From: Cytophagales bacterium
GTDB lineage: Bacteria > Bacteroidota > Bacteroidia > Cytophagales > Bernardetiaceae
Length of the DNA: 64,000 nt
Direction: 5' to 3'
NCBI GenBank assembly: GCA_013299045.1
Contig: JAAFJX010000002.1
Span: 1 to 64,000, forward strand
The notes beneath the pieces are model-generated. The model was not told the DNA's origin. It was given only the letters and a program-made list of their open reading frames with translations, and did not search any database. Every line of letters begins with the position of its first letter. Positions within the stretch are counted from its first letter, which is position 1. A program made the position numbers and the translations under genes. Positions 16,978-24,374 of this stretch are shown in pieces.

Positions 16978-17106
16978 TTTGAGAATTTTTTTATAAGAAA
17001 ACGCTTTATTCTTAAAGTATTGGGCTACTTTTGCGTTATAGTAAGCTGCGCTGCACCCAAATTAGCCATTAAAAAAGGCTTTAGGAATAAACCCAAAGCC
17101 TTGTGG

Positions 17107-17182
<76 letters not shown>

Positions 17183-17201
17183 CTGTTGTATTATTGCGGT
17201 G

Positions 17202-17232
17202 CAAAGGTAAGTCTTTTTTTTTTACTGGCAAA
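17202..17232 (-). promoter_or_regulatory. Promoter of tRNA-Phe
   Basis: Read on the minus strand: TTTG (17232-17229), exactly 19 bases including ten A, then TACCTTTG (17209-17202). This matches the Bacteroidota consensus. The start point would be about 12 bases before the mature tRNA. Confidence 0.75.
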
Positions 17233-17338
17233 TTTTTATAGAATATTTTTATAAAAAGATGGAACAAGTTAGATTCAACAGATGAGTTACACCAACAAAA
17301 GTCAGGAATACTGTACAAAAATAAATGTTAAAATTAAG

Positions 17339-17442
17339 TAGTCTTCCCTTAAAATATATCTAAGGTGTTTGTTATCAGAAAATTAAACAAGCATTTCATC
17401 TTTAAAAACTAAGATATTTTAAAGGCAAAACCCTTATATAGT
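17339..17442. mobile_element. MITE-like element, copy A
   Basis: Starts TAGTCTTCCCTTAAAATATA and ends with CTAAGATATTTTAAAGGC, an imperfect inverted repeat of the start. The centre (GTTTGTTATCAGAAAATTAA) is shared with copies at 36546 and 44974. Its last 40 bases (17403-17442) recur exactly at 17792-17831. Confidence 0.7.
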
Positions 17443-17791
17443 CGTCCCTTAAAAAGTACATTCAATAGATGTAAGCCAAATTTAAGGAGGATAGCTTGCC
17501 TATTTTGGGAACACTTTAACCGCCTTTGATAGACTTCTCTTCTCTACTTTTTGCCTTGATGCAAAAAGTAGCAAAAAAATCAAGCCTCGCAAAAGGCCAA
17601 TTTAGATGAAAAAACAGGCTTTTTTCATCTAAACCAGCGAATGGCTTTTTCTTTGATTTACTCTCTTGCAAAACATAGTTGCACAGAAAATCTCACCCTC
17701 TGACATTTGAGCCATTCGCTTTTGTCTGATGCGAGGCAGTGCAGGACTTAAAAAGCCCTTGAGGTATTACCAGCTTCTTGACAAAATGGGC
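17439..17791 (+). repeat. Long dispersed repeat, copy 2 (short form)
   Basis: Starts TAGTCGTCCCTTAAAAAGTA directly at the end of the preceding MITE. It follows the copy at 44028 through the blocks CTATTTTGGGAACAC, TCAAGCCTCGCAAAAGGCC and CCATTCGCTTTTGTCTGATG, up to GGCTAAAAAC. There it stops and enters a second MITE copy. It lacks the CG-rich terminal part. No coding sequence. Confidence 0.75.
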
Positions 17792-17874
17792 TAAAAACTA
17801 AGATATTTTAAAGGCAAAACCCTTATATAGTTTACTGAAAATTAAAACTTTAGATATATATTCAGGAGCGCCTA
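17792..17874. mobile_element. MITE-like element, copy B (inverted)
   Basis: The first 40 bases equal 17403-17442. The remainder (TTTACTGAAAATTAAAAC, TTTAGATATATATTC, ending GGAGCGCCTA) is the MITE centre and end in reverse orientation. The long repeat is thus enclosed by two MITE copies. The rest of the 17183-18011 region shows no gene. Confidence 0.6.
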
Positions 17875-18011
17875 GATACTCTATAAAAAACTGTGAATAC
17901 ACCAAAAAGCCTCTGAAAAACAAATAGTCTTTACCACAGAATAAGGATAAAATGGCTATTCAATAGATTGGTTTTCAGAGGCTTTACGCTCAAAAGATTA
18001 GAATATATCTC

Positions 18012-20309
18012 TTAAGCCATTTCACTTTTGAGTGCCTTTATTTCACTAAATTCTTTGAGGAGACGCGGGCTATTCTCAAAAAGATGAGCAATGTTGCTCT
18101 CGTCCAGAATGGCATTATTTTTATTAACGAACAAGGCCTTTTCATAGCCTTCAACCAACTGAATACCAAGCTCTTCAGCAAAATTAGCGGTCTCTTCCGA
18201 AATGATTTGCTTAGCTAGTTTCATATCAGAGCTGAAAAGCCAATAAGTAGCCGTTTGAAGGCTATTTCTGATAGGCAAGCCCTTAGGCGGCAGGCTACCG
18301 AGAAGGTCTTGCACATATTTGTCATTGACAAACAAAAATTCTGGCACTTTCTCTTGTAAATTACTGATAATAAGTGCAGTAAATTTGCGGTTAATTGCCT
18401 GAAAGCTCTCACCGCTTTTATAGCTGATATCCGAAATCTGTAAATTGACCTCGCTGCCCTTTTTCAAAGGTGCATCTACAAAATTTTCTTGTAAACCAAC
18501 ATAACGATTTTGAAAGAAGTCCATCTTTTTGACAAAGGAAGAAGCCGTTTCGGCCTGAAAAGAAAAACAGTAATCGTTCTTTTCGGCATAAGATGCCAAT
18601 GCTTTTTGACGGGTACTCAAGTTCTGCGAAATGGCCTCAATGTTTTTGATGCGCACCCTAGCTGCTTGATGGTGGTGTGATACTGGCTTGAGCAGTTCCA
18701 AGCCAACAAAAGACATATTTCCGCCTGCGTGGTTATAGTCTTGCTTAAAGCGGGTCATGCCAGCATAAACAGAATGGTCTATAAAAATAACATCAGACAT
18801 ATCTATCTTGACGCTTTTTTCGATTGGAATCATGCTTAGTTTAGCCTTGAATGCTAAATAATTTGTAAAAGTGAGTGAACCACTTGCCTTTAGCGTATAA
18901 TTACCCTCACCATGCTGTTTGAGGGTAGCTTGCACCGTAAACCATTTCAGAGGGTTATAAGCACCGCTTCTGAATGTATTAACAAGCATTTTTATGCCAA
19001 CACCTATCACAATACCCATGAGTAAGTCCGTCAATAAAACTCCCAAAATAGTAGCAACAAAGATAACTAGCTGCTCAAAACCAACCTTATACATATGTAT
19101 AAACTCGTGTGGAGAGGCCAATCTGTAGCCAGTCATAACCAGAATACCTGCCAAACAAGCACGCGGAATCATGTGTAAGACGCTAGGAATGAGCAATATG
19201 CATATCAAAATAAATGCTCCGTGAAAAAAATTTGCCCAACGAGTTTTTGCACCATTGCTCACGTTAGCCGAGCTACGTACAATTTCAGCAATAATAGGAA
19301 TACCCCCCAAAGCACCAGCCACCATGCTACCAGCACCCACCGCTACCAAGTCCTTATTCATGTTCGCTTTGCGTTGTGCGGGGTCTAACTGTTCTACAGC
19401 GGCTGCGCTTAATAAGGACTCCAGGCCTTGTATGATGGCTATGGTAAGAACACACTGCCAAAATATACCTGTAAAGAATTTTCCAAAATCAGGAAAGTGT
19501 ATCATCTGACTAGCTTCGGGTATGGCTACCAAAAAGTTTTGCCCTGTTACATAATCCTGCCCCATGAACGAGTAAAAGCCTAAATAAGCTCCTGAGGCAG
19601 TTGGGTCTAGGTCTGCTTCATAGCCAACTTTCAAAAAATAGGCCATGGTAATACCCACCATAACGACAAGTAGAGGGGCGGGTATCTTCTTAATGGTTTT
19701 ATTCTTGATGACATAGTTCATCAAAATCATTAAAACAATACTCACAAAGCCTATAAAAGCGACGTAGGGGTTCATTTGGCTGATGGAGTGTGGTAACTCT
19801 AGAACAAGGTCTACAGGCTTTTTACCAATGGGGTCTACGCCCATCGCAATATGCAACTGCTTGGACATAATGATGATGCCAATAGCAGCCAACATACCAT
19901 GTACTACTGAAAGCGGAAAGAAATCAGCAACTTTGCCCGCTTTTAATAATCCTAAGACAATTAATATTCCGCCAGCGCAAACAGTTGCTGCCAGCATATA
20001 GGGGTAGCCCACTGCCGTGTTATCATTACCCAGTTTTTCAGTTACGCCCAGTACTATTACAATCAAACCAGCTGCTGGGCCGTTGATTGTTACAAAAGAA
20101 CCGCTCAAAAGCGATACCACCATGCCCCCCGCAATGGCCGCAATAAGACCAGCTACAGGTGGTACGCCCGATGCGCCCGCAATGCCCAAAGACAAGGGAA
20201 GCGCTATAAGAAACACAACAAAGCCAGCGGTAAGGTCTCCGCGCCAATTTTGGCGCAAGCCTGCCAGGCCATCGAGTGGTATATTTTTTTGTTGATTTTG
20301 ATTACCCAT
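18012..20309 (-). CDS. SulP-family inorganic anion transporter with STAS domain and extra C-terminal region
   Basis: Inner-membrane transporter predicted to carry sulfate, bicarbonate or another anion. The 765-aa product begins MGNQNQQKNIPLDGLAG, with about 12 hydrophobic segments between residues 20 and 440. These include the SulP-typical GDLTAGFVVFLIALPLSLGI and GPAAGLIVIVLGV. A STAS domain follows (about 470-570, KIDMSDVIFIDHSVYAG). The last ~190 residues are an additional soluble region of unknown function, longer than in standard SulP proteins. ATG 20309 is preferred over 20354. Substrate cannot be told from the sequence; bicarbonate (BicA-like) is plausible. Confidence 0.85.
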   Translation of the reverse strand: MGNQNQQKNIPLDGLAGLRQNWRGDLTAGFVVFLIALPLSLGIAGASGVPPVAGLIAAIAGGMVVSLLSGSFVTINGPAAGLIVIVLGVTEKLGNDNTAVGYPYMLAATVCAGGILIVLGLLKAGKVADFFPLSVVHGMLAAIGIIIMSKQLHIAMGVDPIGKKPVDLVLELPHSISQMNPYVAFIGFVSIVLMILMNYVIKNKTIKKIPAPLLVVMVGITMAYFLKVGYEADLDPTASGAYLGFYSFMGQDYVTGQNFLVAIPEASQMIHFPDFGKFFTGIFWQCVLTIAIIQGLESLLSAAAVEQLDPAQRKANMNKDLVAVGAGSMVAGALGGIPIIAEIVRSSANVSNGAKTRWANFFHGAFILICILLIPSVLHMIPRACLAGILVMTGYRLASPHEFIHMYKVGFEQLVIFVATILGVLLTDLLMGIVIGVGIKMLVNTFRSGAYNPLKWFTVQATLKQHGEGNYTLKASGSLTFTNYLAFKAKLSMIPIEKSVKIDMSDVIFIDHSVYAGMTRFKQDYNHAGGNMSFVGLELLKPVSHHHQAARVRIKNIEAISQNLSTRQKALASYAEKNDYCFSFQAETASSFVKKMDFFQNRYVGLQENFVDAPLKKGSEVNLQISDISYKSGESFQAINRKFTALIISNLQEKVPEFLFVNDKYVQDLLGSLPPKGLPIRNSLQTATYWLFSSDMKLAKQIISEETANFAEELGIQLVEGYEKALFVNKNNAILDESNIAHLFENSPRLLKEFSEIKALKSEMA

Positions 20310-20411
20310 GATTTTTAAAAATTGAACTTGTGCTACGTGAAAGTAGTGAAACAATTTGAATAAAATTGTGCGTCTTATGATGCCATAGATGGCTACCGAA
20401 AGTATCAGATT

Positions 20412-20810
20412 CTATATTCTGATATTTCTATGCAACAAAAAAATAGGCTCATTGCTTGAAAAAACTAGAGCAATGGGCAACAACTTCAAAAAAGTATGGT
20501 ATTTTTTCAGCAGACCGCGCTGGTTATTCCAAAAATTACGAAAACCAGTGCTTGAGAACAAATTTTTAATCTTTTTGTCTGCATCAAAGCGCTGCTCAGT
20601 CTCCTCCTCTCGTTCTTCACAGAGTTCTTTGGCCTCTATCCAGCAAAAGGCATTTTTGCTTTTGTCGTTTGAGGGCGGTATGTTTTCAACAACAAGCTGT
20701 CGTTTATCAACAACTGATTCAAGCTCACCAGTCCATGCCAAAGCGAATGTAGCCCTTAGTACACAAAGGACTACCAAAAAAACGACGCTATTGGTGGCAA
20801 ACTTGCCCAT
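20412..20810 (-). CDS. Hypothetical exported protein, 132 aa
   Basis: I do not recognise the family. The frame opens with a convincing signal peptide (MGKFATNSVVFLVVLCVLRA, then TFALA), followed by an acidic, Glu/Asp-rich middle (CEEREEETEQRFDADK) and a more hydrophobic end. A plus-strand frame covers the same DNA, but it has Ser-rich, low-information translation and no signal. The gene lies between an OmpA-type gene and the SulP gene on the same strand. Confidence 0.45.
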   Translation of the reverse strand: MGKFATNSVVFLVVLCVLRATFALAWTGELESVVDKRQLVVENIPPSNDKSKNAFCWIEAKELCEEREEETEQRFDADKKIKNLFSSTGFRNFWNNQRGLLKKYHTFLKLLPIALVFSSNEPIFLLHRNIRI

Positions 20811-20920
20811 TTTAAAAAATTATAGTTTTAGGATACTGATGCTAAACAGGAAATGTTTTTGAGTACGCAAATATAACTACAAACGTTTATTTATAAAAAC
20901 TTAGCGTGCTAAAGTTAAAT

Positions 20921-22096
20921 TTATTTCCAACCAGTAAGAACTACTTTGCGGTCGTCGCGCTTATGGCTTGGGTCTATGTGTGCGTCATCAGTGGCATAAA
21001 ATTCGCCGTGGGATTTCGTTAGAATGTTTCTATACTGCGCACCTAGCTGTTGCATTTCAGTACTGACTACGGCTATACGCTTTTTAGCGAGTTCAAGATT
21101 TTTTTCTTCAGAACCAGTGGCATCGGTGTACCCCTCAATAAGGATACCACGCATACGGTAATTTCTTATGAAAGCGCCTAACTTTTGACGACCCAAAGAA
21201 TCCAAGGCACTTGAACCTGCCGCAAAATAAATGGTATCCTTAATCACTCGCTTAATGTCGTGGTGCTGCATGGTGAGTTGCGGCAAATTTGAACTCAAAA
21301 TAACCGAAAACGTAATCTTTTCGTTTTTCTTGAGCGTAGCCTTCCAATGCAAAAGGAGTGCTGCATCGTTTGTTGAGTGCTTAACCGTTTGAGAATGCGA
21401 CATATCTAAAAGATTTTTCAGTAAGCTCCACTGCCCATAACAAACCATTGTAGCGCGCTTGCTATGTGCTGTATCTTGCTTAATATGAAGCACTTTGTTG
21501 TTATGCTCAAATGAATAATCTAATGGTGTGTTTCCTTCTATGCGCTTATCCATAACCAAACTTTTGCCTCCGCATTTTGACACTACGCCGTCGTTGTCGC
21601 CTAATTTAACATCTAACATCAAGCTAAAAGCAAGGTTATGTTCACTCTCTACGGCGTTTGTAATCTCGTACTCTATTCTGTATGCCTGCCCGTAGCCCGT
21701 GCTTCCTATTTCCTTTAGGTCGGAAGAGAGCGGTATAAGCCTCTGATTGATAGAGAGATTGTCAAAACTGTAGGTGGTGCTTGAGCGAGCGGAACTCTCG
21801 TCACTTGTTGTTTCTAAAATACTGCCTTGTATGTACTTGACAAGTTTTTGATAAAAGGCAGGATTATTAGAAGCATAGCGTCCGTTACTGCTCAGAATAA
21901 AATGTGAGGAGGAGTAGTTAAGCGGGTAACCAAACAGCACGCTTTTTTCCTCTGCCCCCATCGTGAAGCGCCCGTCATGTTCATCGGGTTTAGGCGCAAG
22001 GCTAGGCTTAAAGTGTACCTCGGCCTCAAAAGAAAATAATAAGCCTAAAGCCATAACCGCAAAAAATAAATAGAATGATAATAGTCTGATATTCAT
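20921..22096 (-). CDS. OmpA-domain exported protein
   Basis: A 391-aa protein with an N-terminal signal or anchor (MNIRLLSFYLFFAVMALGLL), a ~250-residue beta-rich region of unknown family, and a C-terminal OmpA-like domain (about 285-390). That domain has IYFAAGSSALDSLGRQKL, LIEGYTDATGSEEKNLELAK and HKRDDRKVVLTGW. The last is a divergent version of the NRR motif. Predicted to bind peptidoglycan from the periplasm. The start at ATG 22096 is chosen because it leads straight into the hydrophobic segment. Function is otherwise unknown. Confidence 0.75.
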   Translation of the reverse strand: MNIRLLSFYLFFAVMALGLLFSFEAEVHFKPSLAPKPDEHDGRFTMGAEEKSVLFGYPLNYSSSHFILSSNGRYASNNPAFYQKLVKYIQGSILETTSDESSARSSTTYSFDNLSINQRLIPLSSDLKEIGSTGYGQAYRIEYEITNAVESEHNLAFSLMLDVKLGDNDGVVSKCGGKSLVMDKRIEGNTPLDYSFEHNNKVLHIKQDTAHSKRATMVCYGQWSLLKNLLDMSHSQTVKHSTNDAALLLHWKATLKKNEKITFSVILSSNLPQLTMQHHDIKRVIKDTIYFAAGSSALDSLGRQKLGAFIRNYRMRGILIEGYTDATGSEEKNLELAKKRIAVVSTEMQQLGAQYRNILTKSHGEFYATDDAHIDPSHKRDDRKVVLTGWK

Positions 22097-22186
22097 TTTG
22101 TTGTGAGCAATAAGGTAACAAGCAATTTGACTAATTCTATGTTCCACAAAAAGATTGCCAAACGAAAAAAAAGCAACTTTTATAGT

Positions 22187-23323
22187 TTATTTTTTAGATG
22201 TAATAACTTTAAACTTTTGCTTTATTTTTTTAACTTTACTAAAAACTTCTTCTTCCGTTTGTGCAATAATGGTTACGTGCCCCATCTTACGGAAAGGTTT
22301 TGTTTGTTTTTTGCCGTAAAGGTGTATAAAAACGCCACTCATGCGCAACACGTCTTCTAAACCTTCATAATAAGCCTCTCCTTCATACCCCTCTGCACCA
22401 AGTATATTGAGCATAGCAGCGCAGGAACGTGTTTTCGTGCTACCAAGAGGCCAGTCCATAATAGTGCGCAAGTGCTGCTCAAACTGTGAGCTTTCGCAGG
22501 CTTCTATGCTGTGGTGGCCGCTATTATGCGGGCGTGGAGCCACTTCATTGACAAGAAGTTGGCCATCTTTAGTCAAAAACATTTCTACCGCCAAAAGCCC
22601 TATAAAGTCCATTTTCTGAACGACGGTTTCTGCTAAATCTTGGGCAGCTTTGGCCTCCGTCGCGCTGATTCTGGCCGGTGCATACAAGAAATCTAGTAAA
22701 TTGGCTTCTTCATTAACGACCATTTCAGTTGGTGCAAAGCTAACGATTTCGCCTTTGGCGTTTCTGGCCACAATAACAGCTATTTCTAAGCGAATATCGG
22801 CCAGTTTTTCCAAAACAGATGGTTTATCAAAGCCCAAGGACAAATCTGCTTCTGTACGCAAAATCTGTACCCCGCGCCCATCATAGCCCTCACGGCCTAA
22901 TTTATGAACAGCTGGTAGAAAGCTGGCATGAAGCCTCAAATCTGCCTTATTTTCCGTAAGGAGAAATTCGGTAGTTGGTATGTTCTGAGCTTTATAAAAC
23001 TGTTTCTGTAGGCGTTTGTCTTGAATCAGCTCAATATGTTCGGGTTTCGGAATAATCGTTTTGCCTTGTGCTTGCAAGGTTCTGAGAGCAGCCGTATTGA
23101 CGTTTTCAATTTCTATGGTGAGTATGTGGCAGGCTTGTCCAAAATTAACAAGTGTTTCATAGTCAGTTAATTTTCCTTGCACAAAAGTATGCGCATAAAC
23201 GGCGGCAGGTGCATCTGCACTAGGGTCTAGGCAGTGAATGGTACAATCATAATTAAGAGCATTTTGAATGAACATACGCCCTAACTGCCCCCCACCCACT
23301 ATACCAATAGTTTTTTTTTGCAT
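22187..23323 (-). CDS. purK: N5-carboxyaminoimidazole ribonucleotide synthase
   Basis: ATP-dependent conversion of AIR and bicarbonate to N5-CAIR in purine synthesis. The 378-aa ATP-grasp enzyme has the N-terminal GIVGGGQLGRMF, the ATP-grasp loop LGREGYDGRGVQIL, and the catalytic VNEVAPRPHNSGHHSIEAC. ATG 23323 (MQKKTIGIVGGG) is the family start. It is preceded by the ArsR-type gene with a 32-base gap, suggesting cotranscription. Confidence 0.95.
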   Translation of the reverse strand: MQKKTIGIVGGGQLGRMFIQNALNYDCTIHCLDPSADAPAAVYAHTFVQGKLTDYETLVNFGQACHILTIEIENVNTAALRTLQAQGKTIIPKPEHIELIQDKRLQKQFYKAQNIPTTEFLLTENKADLRLHASFLPAVHKLGREGYDGRGVQILRTEADLSLGFDKPSVLEKLADIRLEIAVIVARNAKGEIVSFAPTEMVVNEEANLLDFLYAPARISATEAKAAQDLAETVVQKMDFIGLLAVEMFLTKDGQLLVNEVAPRPHNSGHHSIEACESSQFEQHLRTIMDWPLGSTKTRSCAAMLNILGAEGYEGEAYYEGLEDVLRMSGVFIHLYGKKQTKPFRKMGHVTIIAQTEEEVFSKVKKIKQKFKVITSKK

Positions 23324-23355
23324 TTTGATAATCAAATATTACAGTGCAAACTTTA

Positions 23356-23739
23356 TCAATTTTCGAACTTTCTTTGATGAAAACGACTCACAGACAGTTC
23401 TTTGTTTCCGTAAAGAATTTCAAACGTTTCTATGTCTGATAACAGCACACTGTCCTTTTCCATGTAGCGCAAGAGCGGTGATAAAACATCTTTTAGCTCA
23501 TCTTTGATGTAGTAAAACACAAATTGGTCTGTTTTGCGCGTTCCTACCAAGCCTGTATTTCGCAAATAAAGCAAATGGCGTGATGTTTTGGTTTGGGTAA
23601 AGTCCAGCACCAACTCCAAGTCCGATACACACATTTCCTGTTTATGGAAGAGTAAACTCAAAATACGAATACGTGCTTCGTCGCTCAGAGCTTTGAAAAT
23701 TTCTACGCCCGGCCCCAAATTAAAATGCTTTATTCTCAT
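23356..23739 (-). CDS. ArsR/SmtB-family winged-helix transcriptional regulator
   Basis: A 127-aa DNA-binding protein with the classic ArsR core: FKALSDEARIRILSLLFHKQ, then MCVSDLELVLDFTQTKTSRH and LRNTGLVGTRKTDQFVFYYI. Only one cysteine is present in the recognition region, so a metal-sensing site is not obvious. A C-terminal extension follows. The start at 23739 (MRIKHFNLGPGVEIF) fits the family, and upstream codons (rich in Phe/Ile/His) look non-coding. purK follows immediately; the regulatory target is unknown. Confidence 0.88.
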   Translation of the reverse strand: MRIKHFNLGPGVEIFKALSDEARIRILSLLFHKQEMCVSDLELVLDFTQTKTSRHLLYLRNTGLVGTRKTDQFVFYYIKDELKDVLSPLLRYMEKDSVLLSDIETFEILYGNKELSVSRFHQRKFEN

Positions 23740-23791
23740 GGTATGGGTGTTATGCAAAAGAATGTGGCAAATATATATAAAAAAAGGAAAC

Positions 23792-23828
23792 AAAAAACCT
23801 ATCTTAGTGCTTAAAGATAGGTTTTTTT
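23792..23828. terminator. Intrinsic terminator
   Basis: AAAAAACCTATCTT pairs with AAAGATAGGTTTTTT around a short loop. It lies downstream of the 51-aa gene on the minus strand and upstream of the ArsR gene, so it isolates the two. Confidence 0.85.
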
Positions 23829-23871
23829 GAAAAAAGACAATATTTTTAAATATGTCCTTCGCGGGATTGCT

Positions 23872-24027
23872 TTACTTAGAAGCGTTGGCAGCAAACTGCG
23901 CTTTAATAGCCTCTATGTCTATTTTTTTGATAACTGGCTTTGCATTTTGCACTTTGAGAGCCATATTTCTTCTAGCGGTGCGTACTCTTCTTAAACGGAG
24001 CTTGCGCTGAACCATTGTTACTGCCAT
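23872..24027 (-). CDS. Small basic protein, 51 aa
   Basis: A short frame encoding MAVTMVQRKLRLRRVRTARR, then NMALKVQNAKPVIKKIDIEA, and IKAQFAANASK. It is strongly basic at the N terminus (eight Arg/Lys within residues 8-20), suggesting nucleic-acid or ribosome binding. I do not recognise the family. Support for a real gene comes from its flanks: a well-spaced Bacteroidota promoter at 24091-24122 and an intrinsic terminator at 23792-23828 make it a clean single-gene unit. Confidence 0.65.
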   Translation of the reverse strand: MAVTMVQRKLRLRRVRTARRNMALKVQNAKPVIKKIDIEAIKAQFAANASK

Positions 24028-24090
24028 GACTTTGAAAAACTTAATGTTATGAATTAAGAAAACTATTTCTTTCGCTACCTAATTGGGCTG

Positions 24091-24122
24091 CAAATGTAGA
24101 TACTTGCATTAATACTTCCAAA
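24091..24122 (-). promoter_or_regulatory. Promoter of the 51-aa basic protein gene
   Basis: Minus strand: TTTG (24122-24119), 20 bases, TACATTTG (24098-24091), fitting the Bacteroidota consensus. The rest of the 24028-24374 spacer shows no other recognisable element. Confidence 0.65.
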
Positions 24123-24374
24123 TTTTTTTCCAAAATAATATAGAAAATGGCCAGAATCAATCATAAAGCCTGAATAATTCTAGTTTAAAAAAGTACCATG
24201 CAACTCTGATGTGTGTCTTTGGTTAGCATAGAGCCTAGAATCATGACACAAATCATCGTAAAATAATCATAAATATAGTGCTTTTAGGTTGCATAAAAAT
24301 TTGTATAGTCAAGTTTTGCTATTAGTTTTGTGCAAAGTCCATTCTCTTTGATGCACCCTCAAATACTTCGTTTT

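Noticed and set aside
20389-20862. 157-codon plus-strand frame opposite the 132-aa exported protein
   Set aside because: No signal peptide or domain; Ser-rich content fits antisense translation, while the minus frame has a proper signal sequence.
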